A DNA stretch of 64,000 nt from Streptomyces sp. BK208 (GCF_004364245.1 NZ_SOAV01000019.1:1-64000); one strand, 5' to 3'. Shown: positions 25,669 through 35,718, counted from the stretch's first letter. The notes: generated from the letters alone by a model not told the origin. Program-made: numbers and translations.

Positions 25669-25785
25669 CTAACCGAGTGATGTGTCGTTAGGACACTGCC
25701 TTGACCGCCCCGATCTGTCCGGACCGCGTCAAGCATGTCCGGACAGCCTCGAACACCCCGTTCGAGCTATACGCCGAACACGCGT

Positions 25786-26727
25786 TCAGGGACGCCGACG
25801 CGCCGCCTCGTACAGCACGATCCCCGCCGCCACACCGGCGTTGAGCGACTCGGCGCCACCCGGCATCGGGATCCGCACCCGGAAGTCGCAGGTCTCGCCG
25901 ACGAGCCGGGACAGGCCCTTGCCCTCGCTGCCGACCACGACGACGACGGGGCCGCCCAGGGCCTCCAGGTCGCCGAGTTCGGCCTCGCCGTCGGCGGCGA
26001 GGCCGACGACCGTGATGCCGGCCTTCTGGTACGACTCCAGCGCCCGCGTGAGGTTGGTGGCACGGGCCACCGGCGTACGGGCGGCGGTACCGGCGGACGA
26101 CTTCCACGCGCCCGCCGTCATGCCGGCCGCGCGCCGCTCGGGCACGACGACGCCGTGGCCGCCGAAGGCGGAGACGGAGCGGACGACGGCACCGAGGTTG
26201 CGCGGGTCGGTCACGCCGTCGAGGGCGACGATCAGCGGGTCCACGCCCTCGTCGTGGGCGGCGGCGACCAGGTCCTCGGGGTGGGCGTACTCGTACGGCG
26301 GCACCTGGAGCACGAGCCCCTGGTGGTTGAGCCCGTTGGTCATCCGGTCCAGCTCGGGACGCGGCGCCTCCATGAGGTTGATGCCACCGCGTTCGGCGGC
26401 GAGCTGCAACGCCTCGCGCACCCGCTCGTCGTTGTCGATGAACTGCTGGACGTAGAGCGTCGAGGCGGGCACGCCGTCGCGCAGCGCCTCGTAGACCGGG
26501 TTGCGGCCGACGACCAGCTCGGACGTGGAGCGGCCGCCGCCGCGCCGCTGCTGCGGGCGGCCCGTGGCGCGGCGCGCCTTGGCGTTGGCGGCGCGCTGCT
26601 TGGCGTGCCCCTTGCGCATCTCGGCGGGAGGCGTGGGCCCCTTGCCTTCCAGGCCCCGGCGTCGCTGGCCGCCACTGCCGACCTGCGCGCCCTTCTTGCC
26701 GGACATGCGGCGGTTGTTCGCGGCCAT
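25786..26727 (-). CDS. rlmB: 23S rRNA 2'-O-ribose methyltransferase, TrmH/RlmB family
   Basis: A 313-residue protein. The first 75 residues are basic and disordered; a substrate-binding domain follows (SELVVGRNPVYEALRDG), then the SPOUT catalytic domain with its three knot motifs: DPRNLGAVVRSVSAFGGHGV, VVVVVGSEGKGLSRLV and PMPGGAESLNAGVAAGIVLYEAAR. It methylates a ribose 2'-OH in 23S rRNA using S-adenosylmethionine. The ATG at 26725-26727 is preceded by GGAGACAGG. It follows cysS by 155 bp, the same order as in mycobacteria. Confidence 0.93.
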   Translation of the reverse strand: MAANNRRMSGKKGAQVGSGGQRRRGLEGKGPTPPAEMRKGHAKQRAANAKARRATGRPQQRRGGGRSTSELVVGRNPVYEALRDGVPASTLYVQQFIDNDERVREALQLAAERGGINLMEAPRPELDRMTNGLNHQGLVLQVPPYEYAHPEDLVAAAHDEGVDPLIVALDGVTDPRNLGAVVRSVSAFGGHGVVVPERRAAGMTAGAWKSSAGTAARTPVARATNLTRALESYQKAGITVVGLAADGEAELGDLEALGGPVVVVVGSEGKGLSRLVGETCDFRVRIPMPGGAESLNAGVAAGIVLYEAARRRP

Positions 26728-26882
26728 GAGTACCTGTCTCCGCTCTTCGCGTCTTCGGGGTGGTGCTTGCGTCTTCTGCGGTGTTGTTCGTCTTGTGCGG
26801 TGTTCGTGTCTTATGCAGTGTGCCGCCCGGAGGGCCGGGCGGCACAATCGATCTACGGTCCGGCTCGCGCCGGGCGGCCGGG

Positions 26883-28283
<1,401 letters not shown>

Positions 28284-28820
28284 GCGTCCAGGGTAGTAGG
28301 CGCCGGGCAGTGCCAAGGGCACACATCCCGCGTTGTTGCCGGACCGAGTCGCAACACGGGACGGCCTTCCCCCGAGCCACGCCACCGCCCCCGCCTCCTC
28401 GCCCGCGCGAGCCGCGACGCCGAGGGGGCGCCCTCCTGTCCCCGCAAGCCGCAACGCACACGCGTGACCACTCGTCGCCCGACCCACGCCACCGCCCCGC
28501 CCCCTCGCCCACGCCAGCCGCGACGCCGCTGGGCCACCTCTTGTCCCCGCGAGCCGCGACACGCACGCGTGACCGCTCGTCGCCCGAGCCGCGACGCCGA
28601 GGGGGCGACCTCTTGTCCCCGCGAGCCGGGCGGCGGGTGGGTACAGGCGGGGTCCAGGGGCGGAGCCCCTGGCGGGGCGCGGGGCGGAGCCCCGCACGGC
28701 TGGGCCACCCGGGGCACCGTCAAGCACCGGGCACCGGGCACCGGGCACCGGGCACCGGCACCGGCACCGGCACCGGCAAGGCACCCTCAGCGCATCCGCA
28801 GCAAGGCACCGCGCCCGGCG
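28284..28820. repeat. Gene-free repeat-rich interval between ispF and cysS
   Basis: No gene is supported here. From about 28374 to 28628 two full copies and one partial copy of a roughly 108-bp imperfect repeat can be read (shared blocks such as AGCCGCGACGCCG, TGTCCCCGC and ACGCGTGACC). Between about 28724 and 28779 lies a (GCACCGG)n array that shifts into (GCACCG)n. Short open frames across this interval are compositional artefacts. Confidence 0.8.
28654..28695. terminator. Paired GGA-loop hairpins downstream of ispF
   Basis: Two adjacent hairpins with identical GGA loops: CCAGGGGC/GCCCCTGG (28654-28672) and GCGGGGC/GCCCCGC (28679-28695). Similar tandem stems are common at Streptomyces gene ends. 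They lie about 125 bp past the ispF stop and may end its transcript. Confidence 0.6.
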
Positions 28821-29375
28821 CTAAGACACCCGTACGACCAACGCCGTGGCCACCGCCATCAGCCCTTCCCCCCGCCCGGGGAACCCCAGCCCGTCCGTCG
28901 TCGCCCCCGACACGGACACCGGTGCCCCCACCGCCGCGGAGAGGATCTCCTGCGCCTCGTCCCGCCGCTTGCCGATCTTCGGCCGCGCCCCGACCACCTG
29001 GACCGCGACGTTCCCGATCCGGAACCCCGCCGCCCGCACGATCCGCGCCGCCTCGGTCAGCAGCGTCACCCCGGACGCCCCGGACCACTCCGGCCGCCCG
29101 GTGCCGAAGTGCTGCCCGAGGTCCCCGACCCCCGCCGCGGAGAACAGCGCGTTGCACGCCGCGTGCGCGACGACGTCCGCGTCGGAGTGCCCGGCGAGCC
29201 CGGGCCCCTCGCCCTCCCACTTCAGCCCGGCGCACCACAGCTCACGCCCGTCCTCGAAGGCGTGGATGTCCGTCCCGATCCCGACCTGCGGCAGCACGGT
29301 CCCGTCCGCCCCGGAACCCGCGGACCCGCCCGAAGCCTCAGACCTCACAGAGCCCTCAGAACCCTCAGAACCCAT
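28821..29375 (-). CDS. ispF: 2-C-methyl-D-erythritol 2,4-cyclodiphosphate synthase
   Basis: A 184-residue protein. After about 25 Gly/Ser/Glu-rich residues the core begins LPQVGIGTDIHAF, supplying the metal-binding Asp-x-His; GHSDADVVAHAACNALFSAAGVGDLGQHF holds the further metal histidine and the conserved loop; ATTDGLGFPGRGEG closes the active site. It converts CDP-ME 2-phosphate to MEcPP in the non-mevalonate isoprenoid pathway. The ATG start overlaps the end of ispD by 11 bp, so the two consecutive pathway enzymes are coupled. The Gly-Ser-Glu extension beyond the usual 160 residues lies in the overlap; a shorter start is possible. Confidence 0.95.
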   Translation of the reverse strand: MGSEGSEGSVRSEASGGSAGSGADGTVLPQVGIGTDIHAFEDGRELWCAGLKWEGEGPGLAGHSDADVVAHAACNALFSAAGVGDLGQHFGTGRPEWSGASGVTLLTEAARIVRAAGFRIGNVAVQVVGARPKIGKRRDEAQEILSAAVGAPVSVSGATTDGLGFPGRGEGLMAVATALVVRVS

Positions 29376-30177
29376 CGTTCAGCCTCCTGCGCGCCAGTAC
29401 GGCCTCCGCCAGCACCAGGTCCAGCGGGCGCGTCACCTTGAACGCCTCCTCGTGCCCCGGCACCACCACCACCGCGAGCCCGAGCCCCTCCACCATGCTC
29501 GCGTCGTCGGTGACGTCGTCGGTCACCGTCTCGTGGGCCCGCTCCAGCGTGGCGCGGTCGAAGCCCTGCGGGGTCTGCACCGCGCGCAGCCGCGCCCGCT
29601 CCGGCGTCGCCACCACCGGCTCCGGCCCGCCCGGCACCGCGGCGGGCTCGACCTGCTTGACGGTGTCGGCGAGCGGCACCGCCGGCACCACGGCGGGCGC
29701 GCCCTCGCGTACGGCCTCGATCACGGCGTCCACCGTGTCCACCGGCACCAGCGGCCGGGCCGCGTCGTGCACGAGGACGATGTCGTACTCGGACGGCAGC
29801 GCGTCCAGGCCGAGCCGTACGGACTCCTGCCGGGTCTCGCCGCCGGGCACCACGAGGAAGTCCGTCCGGTCGGGCAGGGCGTGCACGTCGAGGAGGTTCT
29901 TGACCTCGGCCGCGCCGTCGGGCGGGGCGACGACCACGACGAGGGAGACGCCGCGGGAGGCGGCCATCGCCCTGACCGCGTGGATGAGCATGGGCGTGCC
30001 GCCCAGTGCGCGCAGGGCCTTGGGCGCGCCCGGACCGAGCCGTACGCCCCGGCCGGCGGCGGGGATCACCGCGGCGGTCCTGGCCCGCGTACGGTCCGCG
30101 GCGGGCGCCCCGGCAGCGGTCTCGGCCGGTGCCTCGGCAGTGGTGTCGGTGGGCGAGGGACGCGATTCGTCAGACAT
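29365..30177 (-). CDS. ispD: 2-C-methyl-D-erythritol 4-phosphate cytidylyltransferase
   Basis: A 270-residue protein. About 30 Ala-rich residues precede the catalytic domain: AAVIPAAGRGVRLG (CTP-binding loop), KALRALGGTPMLIHAV, VPGGETRQESVRLGLDAL and VLVHDAARPLV. TPQGF and DDASMVE near the C terminus are also family signatures. It forms CDP-ME from MEP and CTP. The upstream neighbour is carD, 317 bp away. Confidence 0.96.
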   Translation of the reverse strand: MSDESRPSPTDTTAEAPAETAAGAPAADRTRARTAAVIPAAGRGVRLGPGAPKALRALGGTPMLIHAVRAMAASRGVSLVVVVAPPDGAAEVKNLLDVHALPDRTDFLVVPGGETRQESVRLGLDALPSEYDIVLVHDAARPLVPVDTVDAVIEAVREGAPAVVPAVPLADTVKQVEPAAVPGGPEPVVATPERARLRAVQTPQGFDRATLERAHETVTDDVTDDASMVEGLGLAVVVVPGHEEAFKVTRPLDLVLAEAVLARRRLNDGF

Positions 30178-30494
30178 CGGTTCCTGTCAGGTTTGTGTGC
30201 TCGACCTAGTTGGGTATGGCCTCACCGTGCCGGGCGCGATGCCTTGACCGGACCCTTCCGTGACCCTGGTCGAGCCAGCAGCCCGGGCCCGGCACGCCAG
30301 GACCCGGGGAGAGCCTTCCCGGGATGAGCGTACGAGGATCATGGGCATCCGGACGTCCGGATGCCGCGGACCGGATCCGGGTACGAACATGCCGCAGCGC
30401 CCGGCGACAGCAAGGATGTCATCGGGCACCGCGGCATTTCAGTGCGCTGAACCGAGTGGCTGACGGTCTGCGCCTCGCCTCGGATCCAGTCGGA
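30178..30494. other. carD-ispD intergenic region
   Basis: These 317 bp lack a gene. They follow the carD stop and precede the ispD start on the minus strand. Apart from a 22-bp palindrome (listed separately) there is a CCCGGG-N9-CCCGGG pair at about 30303-30323. A promoter for ispD is expected near 30190-30260, but no clear boxes are visible. Confidence 0.6.
30344..30365. promoter_or_regulatory. 22-bp perfect palindrome downstream of carD
   Basis: GGCATCCGGAC joined directly to GTCCGGATGCC gives a perfect palindrome with no spacer. As RNA it folds with an ACGT-type loop and could end the carD transcript; as DNA it has the symmetry of a dimeric-protein operator. No T-tract follows in either direction. 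Confidence 0.55.
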
Positions 30495-30977
30495 TCAGGA
30501 GGCGAGCACCTCGTCGAGCAGGGCCTCCGCCTTGTCCTCGTTGGTGTTCTCCGCGAGAGCCAGCTCGCTCACCAGGATCTGGCGGGCCTTGGCGAGCATG
30601 CGCTTCTCACCTGCGGAGAGTCCGCGCTCGCGCTCGCGGCGCCACAGGTCGCGTACGACTTCCGCGACCTTGATGACGTCGCCGGAGGCGAGCTTCTCCA
30701 GGTTTGCCTTGTAACGACGCGACCAGTTCGTGGGCTCTTCGGCGTACGGCGCGCGCAGTACCTCGAAGACCCGGTCCAGCCCGTCCTGACCGACCACATC
30801 ACGTACGCCGACGAACTCCGCATTGTCCGCTGGCACACGTACCGTCAGGTCGCCCTGGGCGACCTTCAGCACCAAGTAGGTCTTGTCCACGCCTTTGATC
30901 TGGCGAGTTTCGATAGCCTCGATCAGCGCGGCCCCGTGATGGGGATAGACCACGGTGTCGCCAACCTTGAACGTCAT
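30495..30977 (-). CDS. carD: RNA polymerase-binding transcription factor CarD
   Basis: A 160-residue protein matching CarD/CdnL in full. The N-terminal Tudor-like RNA-polymerase interaction domain reads TFKVGDTVVYPHHGAALIEAIE; the helical DNA-binding part includes NWSRRYKANLEKLASGD, whose tryptophan is expected at the upstream edge of the promoter bubble, and ERGLSAGEKRMLAKARQILVSELALA. It stabilises open complexes, chiefly at rRNA and housekeeping promoters. GGAAGGGG lies upstream of the ATG. It is divergent from lpqE, as in mycobacteria. Confidence 0.97.
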   Translation of the reverse strand: MTFKVGDTVVYPHHGAALIEAIETRQIKGVDKTYLVLKVAQGDLTVRVPADNAEFVGVRDVVGQDGLDRVFEVLRAPYAEEPTNWSRRYKANLEKLASGDVIKVAEVVRDLWRRERERGLSAGEKRMLAKARQILVSELALAENTNEDKAEALLDEVLAS

Positions 30978-31631
30978 GTGACAGGTACCCCTTCCGTGGC
31001 TATCCAGAGTAACACGGAAACGGCGTCTTCTGAATGGCGTTTTCGCAGGTCAGGGCATATCTCGGGGCTTGACAACAGCAACAGGAACGTGCTGCGGCGG
31101 GCGAGCGGAAGAAAGTATTCGCAGGTCGGAGCCGCTCTTCAGGCCGGGCGAAACACGCGCGTCACACACAACCGGAGCCCCCGACACCCGCCTGAAGATC
31201 CCGATATGTCCGGTTCCGCGTGTGCGACTCCCGCTACTCCGTTCGGTGGCCGTGGCGGGGTTCCGGTCGAATCCGGAATTGATCACGAGGGGCGCCGCCC
31301 GACCCGCCGGTGATCAATTCCGCGGCCGTCCGCGCATTCCTTCACGAAGATTTCGCGTGCCGATCCACAACCGGTATGGCGGAGGCTTCATAGCTGAATG
31401 TCGGACGAGTACACGCCGCAAAACGAGCCCCGGCGGGGCGGCGCACCGCACCGCGACCGCCCCCGTGGCGGGTCCGCGCCCTACCGCCTGCCGGGCGAAG
31501 CCGGGCCTCTTCGGGGAGGGTCGGGTGCGGCGGCCCGAGAACGGCTCGGTAGCCTAAGGCCGCTGACAGCCACTTAGGGCGGCTTTATCCGTTGCCGCCA
31601 CCCCGCTCGAGTCCAAGGAGTTGCCGCCGCC
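30978..31631. other. carD-lpqE divergent intergenic region
   Basis: These 654 bp contain no supported gene; short frames on both strands lack codon bias and ribosome sites. They must carry the carD promoter (the AT-richer segment 30985-31015 is a candidate leader/-10 area) and the lpqE promoter. A locally AT-rich stretch around 31050-31110 and 31330-31400 stands out from the GC-rich background. Confidence 0.6.
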
Positions 31632-32372
31632 GTGAGCAGCAGCCTTCGACGCGGTGCCCTCGCCGCCGCCGCCATCGCGTTCTCGATCGCCTCGCTCGCC
31701 GCGTGCGGTGCCGGTCACAACGCCCAGACGCTGGAGATCAAGCCGGACCACGCCGCGACGAGCGTCGGCGACATCGAGGTCCAGAACGCCGTCGTCATCA
31801 CGCAGCCGGATCTGGAGTCGACCGGCCCGGCCGTGGTCGCCGTCACCCTCTTCAACAACGGGACGACGCCGCAGACCCTCGATTCCGTCACCGTCCCGGG
31901 CACCGGCAAGTCCGCCGAGCTCAAGCCCGCCAAGGGCGAGAAGGGCGACCTGACCGTCCCGGCCGGCGGCCGGCTGATCCTCGGCGGCAAGGACAACGCC
32001 GCCGCCGTCCTCCCGAGCAGCCGCGAGGCGCTCCAGGACGGCAACGCGCAGAAGATCACCTTCACCTTCAGCAAGACCGGCGACGTGAGCCTGCGCGCGC
32101 TCGTCGTTCCCGCCGAGAGCTACTTCACCGACTGGGGCCCCAGCGACGTCCCGGCGGCTCCGGGCGCGTCGGCAAAGCCCTCCGGGGAAGCCTCCGCGCA
32201 GACCTCGGGCGAGCCGTCCGACGGCGCGTCCTCGGGCGCTCCGGCCGGCGAGGAGTCCTCGGGCGGCCCGTCGGCCGGCGCGACGGCCTCCGGCGAGGCG
32301 GACGAGGCCGGCAGCGGCTCGGACGACGCCGGCTCCCAGGAGACCGGCACGGGCACCGAAGCCGGCCACTGA
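31632..32372 (+). CDS. lpqE: LpqE-like secreted lipoprotein (DUF461 family)
   Basis: A 246-residue lipoprotein. The GTG start has AAGGAG upstream. The signal peptide ends in the lipobox SLAAC at about residues 21-25, so Cys25 is the lipidated residue. Residues 35-170 form a beta-rich domain (VGDIEVQNAVVITQP, AVVAVTLFNNGTTPQTLDSVTV, AGGRLILGGKD) similar to DUF461/PCuAC copper-chaperone folds, but I see no clear Met/His copper motif. A Ser/Gly/Ala-rich tail of about 75 residues follows. The divergent pairing with carD matches mycobacterial lpqE. Confidence 0.82.
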   Translation: MSSSLRRGALAAAAIAFSIASLAACGAGHNAQTLEIKPDHAATSVGDIEVQNAVVITQPDLESTGPAVVAVTLFNNGTTPQTLDSVTVPGTGKSAELKPAKGEKGDLTVPAGGRLILGGKDNAAAVLPSSREALQDGNAQKITFTFSKTGDVSLRALVVPAESYFTDWGPSDVPAAPGASAKPSGEASAQTSGEPSDGASSGAPAGEESSGGPSAGATASGEADEAGSGSDDAGSQETGTGTEAGH

Positions 32373-32400
32373 GCACCGTACGCACCTGCGCGTACGCGCA

Positions 32401-32445
32401 CACGCCGAAGGGCGGGCCTCTCCGTGAGGCCCGCCCTTCGGCGTG
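32401..32445. terminator. Bidirectional terminator between lpqE and phoP
   Basis: Perfect 20-bp arms (32401-32420 and 32426-32445) with a TCCGT loop separate the convergent lpqE and phoP genes. One of the strongest hairpins in the window. Confidence 0.9.
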
Positions 32446-32484
32446 TCCGGTCGGGCGCCCCCACGCCCGCGCCGGCGGGCCGGT

Positions 32485-33165
32485 CTACGGCTCGAACTTG
32501 TAGCCCAGCCCGCGCACCGTCACCAGGTAGCGCGGCGCCCCCGGGTCGGGCTCGATCTTGGCGCGCAGCCGCTTGACGTGGACGTCGAGGGTCTTGGTGT
32601 CGCCGACGTAGTCCGCGCCCCACACCCGGTCGATCAGCTGCATGCGGGTCAGCACGCGGCCCGCGTTGCGCAGCAGCATCTCCAGCAGGTCGAACTCCTT
32701 GAGCGGCAGGTCGACCTTGGTGCCGCCGACCGTCACCACGTGCCGGTCCACGTCCATGCGGACGGGCCCCGCCTCCAGGGCGGCCGGGGTGACCTCCTCC
32801 GGCTCGCCGCGCCGGCGCAGTACGGCGCGGATGCGGGCGACCAGCTCGCGGGAGGAGAAGGGCTTGGTGACGTAGTCGTCGGCCCCTATCTCCAGTCCGA
32901 CGACCTTGTCGATCTCGCTGTCCTTGGCGGTCACCATGATCACGGGAACGTTCGAGCGGCCGCGCAGCTGGCGGCAGACCTCGGTGCCCGGCAGGCCGGG
33001 CAGCATCAGGTCGAGGAGCACGAGGTCGGCGCCGTTGCGCTCGAACTCGTCGAGTCCGTCGGGGCCGGTGGTCGCGATGGCGACCTCGAAGCCCTCCTTG
33101 CGGAGCATGTACGACAGGGCGTCGGAGAAGGACTCCTCGTCCTCGACGACGAGCACACGGGTCAC
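32485..33165 (-). CDS. phoP: Response regulator PhoP (RegX3-type)
   Basis: A 226-residue OmpR-family regulator. The GTG at 33163-33165 follows GGAGG with 7-nt spacing. The receiver domain shows the acidic pair in VVEDEES, the phospho-acceptor Asp in LVLLDLMLPG, the Thr in VTAKDS and the Lys in YVTKPFS. The winged helix ends TLDVHVKRLRAKIEPDPG ... VRGLGYKFEP. It binds PHO boxes and controls phosphate scavenging and, in Streptomyces, antibiotic production. Its start overlaps the phoR stop, giving a coupled phoR-phoP operon. Confidence 0.96.
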   Translation of the reverse strand: MTRVLVVEDEESFSDALSYMLRKEGFEVAIATTGPDGLDEFERNGADLVLLDLMLPGLPGTEVCRQLRGRSNVPVIMVTAKDSEIDKVVGLEIGADDYVTKPFSSRELVARIRAVLRRRGEPEEVTPAALEAGPVRMDVDRHVVTVGGTKVDLPLKEFDLLEMLLRNAGRVLTRMQLIDRVWGADYVGDTKTLDVHVKRLRAKIEPDPGAPRYLVTVRGLGYKFEP

Positions 33166-34433
33166 GGAAGGACCTCCGGGGCGGGAAACGTTTCGTACGC
33201 GGATGTATGGGGGGATGAGGACGACCGCTCGGTCTCGTCGCTGAGTCCGGCGCGGTCGGACCGCTGCTGGGCGCGGTCGCGGGCGAGGCCCGCCTCCGGC
33301 AGTCGCAGGGTGAAGGTGGAGCCCTGGCCTTCGGCGCTCCACACCGTGACCTCCCCGCCGTGCGAGGCGACCACGTGCTTGACGATCGCGAGACCCAGTC
33401 CGGTTCCTCCGGTGGCCCGGGAGCGGGCCGGGTCGACGCGGTAGAAGCGCTCGAAGACGCGCTCCTTGTCCTTCTCGGAGATACCGATGCCCTGGTCGGT
33501 GACGGCGATCTCGATCAGGTCGCCGCCGGGCGCGGCGATGCGGCGGGCCGCTATGCCGACCCGGGTGCGGGCGGGCGAGTAGTTGACGGCGTTCTCGACG
33601 AGGTTGCCGAGGGCGGCGGCGAGCTGGCCGCGGTTGCCGCGCACGTGCAGATCCGCCGTACCTCCGGCGGCCATGGTGATCTGCTTCGTGCCGGCGGCGT
33701 GCCGGCAGCGGTCGATGGCCTCGGCGACCAGCTCGTCCACCCGGACGGGCTCGGCGTCGTCGAGGGGGTCGTCGTTCTGGACCCGGGAGAGGTCGATGAG
33801 CTCCTGTACGAGGTTGGTGAGCCGGGTCGCCTCGATCTGCATCCGCCCGGCGAACCGCTCCACGGCCTCGGGGTCGTCCGCGGCGTCCATGACGGCCTCG
33901 GAGAGCAGGGAGAGGGCCCCCACCGGTGTCTTCAGCTCGTGGCTCACGTTGGCGACGAAGTCGCGCCGTACGGCCTCGATGCGGCGGGCCTCGGTGAGGT
34001 CCTCGACCAGCAGCAGCACCAGCCGCGACCCGAGGGGCGCGACGCGCGCGGAGACGGCGAGCGCCTCCCCGCGTCCCGTCCCGCGCCTGGGCAGGTCCAG
34101 CTCGACCTGCCGTATCTCCCCGTCCCGCCGGGTGTCCCGGGCCATCTGCAGCATCGGCTCGACGGCGAGCTTGCCGCCCCGGACCAGGCCGAGGGCGTAC
34201 GCCGCCGAGCTGGCCTTGACCACCGCGTCGGCCTCGTCGAGGACGACCGCGGACGACCTGAGCACCGAGAGGACGGTGTCCACGCCGGGCGGGAGCACCG
34301 GGTCGGTGTGCAGGGAGGTGCGGGTGGGGCGCTTCTGGTCGCGCTCGCTCCAGCGGAACGCCAGCACGGCGATGACGCCGGTGAGTACTCCGGCGATCGC
34401 TGCCACTGCGGCGACCGCCGCGTTCACGTCCAT
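33162..34433 (-). CDS. phoR: Phosphate sensor histidine kinase PhoR (SenX3-type)
   Basis: A 423-residue kinase. One N-terminal membrane helix (AVAAIAGVLTGVIAVLAF, about 8-26) is followed by a PAS-like domain (about 50-150), the H box RRDFVANVSHELKTPVGAL (phosphorylated His), the N box LGNLVENAVNYSP, G1 VTDQGIGIS and G2 GTGLGLAIVKHV. A short Ser-rich tail follows. The single helix and lack of a large outside domain suggest that it senses phosphate through the Pst/PhoU system rather than directly. It is divergent from phoU across the PHO box. Confidence 0.96.
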   Translation of the reverse strand: MDVNAAVAAVAAIAGVLTGVIAVLAFRWSERDQKRPTRTSLHTDPVLPPGVDTVLSVLRSSAVVLDEADAVVKASSAAYALGLVRGGKLAVEPMLQMARDTRRDGEIRQVELDLPRRGTGRGEALAVSARVAPLGSRLVLLLVEDLTEARRIEAVRRDFVANVSHELKTPVGALSLLSEAVMDAADDPEAVERFAGRMQIEATRLTNLVQELIDLSRVQNDDPLDDAEPVRVDELVAEAIDRCRHAAGTKQITMAAGGTADLHVRGNRGQLAAALGNLVENAVNYSPARTRVGIAARRIAAPGGDLIEIAVTDQGIGISEKDKERVFERFYRVDPARSRATGGTGLGLAIVKHVVASHGGEVTVWSAEGQGSTFTLRLPEAGLARDRAQQRSDRAGLSDETERSSSSPHTSAYETFPAPEVLP

Positions 34434-34445
34434 GTCTCCAGGTTA

Positions 34446-34539
34446 GGCATGGTGAACCGTCCCGCCCCAGCCATCGGGGTGCGACCTCGAACACTCGTCG
34501 CCCAGAGTTCACCTTGGAGCCAGTGACGGTTCATTTGGG
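34446..34539. promoter_or_regulatory. PHO-box region between phoR and phoU
   Basis: Three abutting 11-bp units lie on the plus strand: GTTCACCTTGG (34507-34517), AGCCAGTGACG (34518-34528) and GTTCATTTGGG (34529-34539). The outer two match the Streptomyces PHO-box unit GTTCAYYYRG; the middle is degenerate. A further GTTCACCATGC unit is on the minus strand at 34447-34457. This suggests PhoP autoregulation of both the phoRP and phoU promoters. Confidence 0.8.
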
Positions 34540-34647
34540 GTGCCGGAAACGGACGCGTACGGGCCGGACCGTGTAAGCGTGGGGGCACGGCGAGGGCGTG
34601 AGGCCGGTCCTCGAACCCCCGAACTGGACGTACGAGAGGGAATCCTG

Positions 34648-35337
34648 ATGCGGGACGCGTACCACGAGGAACTTGATTCGATCGGTGACGGTCTGGTGGA
34701 GATGGCCCGGCTGGTCGGGTCGGCCATCGGACGCGCCACGACCGCGATCCTCGACTCCGACCTGAAGCTGGCGGAGGCCGTCATCGAGGCGGACCAGAGG
34801 GTCGACACCCTCCAGCACGAGCTGGAGGCCCGGGCGATAACCCTGCTGGCCCGGCAGCAGCCGGTCGCGACGGACCTGCGCATCGTCGTGACCTCGCTGC
34901 GGATGTCGGCCGACCTTGAGCGCTCGGGCGACCTGGCCCAGCACGTGGCCAAGCTGGCCCGGCTGCGCTACCCGGAGCGTGCGGTGCCGCACGACCTGCA
35001 CGCGACCATCCTGGAGATGGGCCAGCTCGCGCAGCGCCTGATGGCGAAGGCCGCCGAGGTGATCATCACCAAGGACGTCGACCTGGCCCTCCAGCTGGAG
35101 CAGGACGACGACGCGATGGACCTCCTGCACCGCGCCCTCTTCCAGCACCTGATGGACGACCGCTGGAAGCACGGCATCGAGACGGCGGTCGACGTGACCC
35201 TGCTGGGCCGGTACTACGAGCGCTACGCCGACCACGCCGTCGCGGTCGCCAAGCGCGTGGTCTACCTGGTCACCGGTGAGCACGCGGACGACCTCCAGTC
35301 GGACTTCCAGCCCGTGACGCAGGCCGAGGGCGCCTGA
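34648..35337 (+). CDS. phoU: Phosphate transport system regulator PhoU
   Basis: A 229-residue all-helical protein with two PhoU repeats: MRDAYHEELDSIGDGLVEMARL ... ATDLRIVVTSLRMSADLERSGDLA and, in the second half, LALQLEQDDDAMDLLHRALF ... RYYERYADHAVAVAKRVVYL. The E/DxxRxxD-type metal-site segments (DLERSGD, RYADHA) are present. It restrains PhoR when phosphate is plentiful. I chose the ATG at 34648 (GAGAGGG upstream) over a frame extending to 34540, which has no ribosome site and would enter the PHO box. Confidence 0.96.
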   Translation: MRDAYHEELDSIGDGLVEMARLVGSAIGRATTAILDSDLKLAEAVIEADQRVDTLQHELEARAITLLARQQPVATDLRIVVTSLRMSADLERSGDLAQHVAKLARLRYPERAVPHDLHATILEMGQLAQRLMAKAAEVIITKDVDLALQLEQDDDAMDLLHRALFQHLMDDRWKHGIETAVDVTLLGRYYERYADHAVAVAKRVVYLVTGEHADDLQSDFQPVTQAEGA

Positions 35338-35450
35338 GTCCCCGCGCGTGCGGGGGCGGGCCGGGGGCGCACGTTCACTCCAGTGCGCCGTTGATGCGAC
35401 GGCCGGCGGGGGCGTGCAATGGACCCAGGCACCCGCTTCCAGGAGGAACC

Positions 35451-35606
35451 ATGGCCGATTCCCCCCGCACGAAGCCCGACCCCGCACAGGAACGCCCCAC
35501 CGAGCAGCCCCCCGAGATCCGCAGCCTGCCACTGATCGCCGCGTGCGGCTGCGGCTCGGGCTGCGGCTGCGGCTGTCAGTCGGGCAATCCCTGCCAGTGC
35601 GGCTGA
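35451..35606 (+). CDS. Cysteine-rich 51-residue peptide
   Basis: ATG with an ideal AGGAGG ribosome site. Residues 1-30 are hydrophilic with many Pro/Glu; residues 32-50 hold seven cysteines (32, 34, 38, 40, 42, 48, 50) separated almost only by Gly, in C-G-C / C-G-C-G-C / C-x-C arrangement. The density and spacing are metallothionein-like and suggest metal binding in the cytoplasm; no signal peptide is present. The next gene encodes a DUF4242 protein of the nickel-binding SCO4226 type, supporting a metal role. A processed peptide or redox peptide are alternatives. Confidence 0.8.
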   Translation: MADSPRTKPDPAQERPTEQPPEIRSLPLIAACGCGSGCGCGCQSGNPCQCG

Positions 35607-35718
35607 CGCGGTAGCGGCGGGCAGCGGGCCGGTGGAGAGCGGTGGGACGGCCGGGTTCGCCCCGGCCGTCCCACAGGCGCACCCTGGAAGGAGAGAGCAG
35701 AAGGGGGTGCGACGCACC

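Noticed and set aside
28724..28779. (GCACCGG)n array considered as CRISPR
   Set aside because: Units are 6-7 bp with no spacers and no cas genes nearby.
31050..31560. Open frames in the carD-lpqE gap
   Set aside because: No codon bias, no ribosome site, and opposite-strand frames of equal quality.
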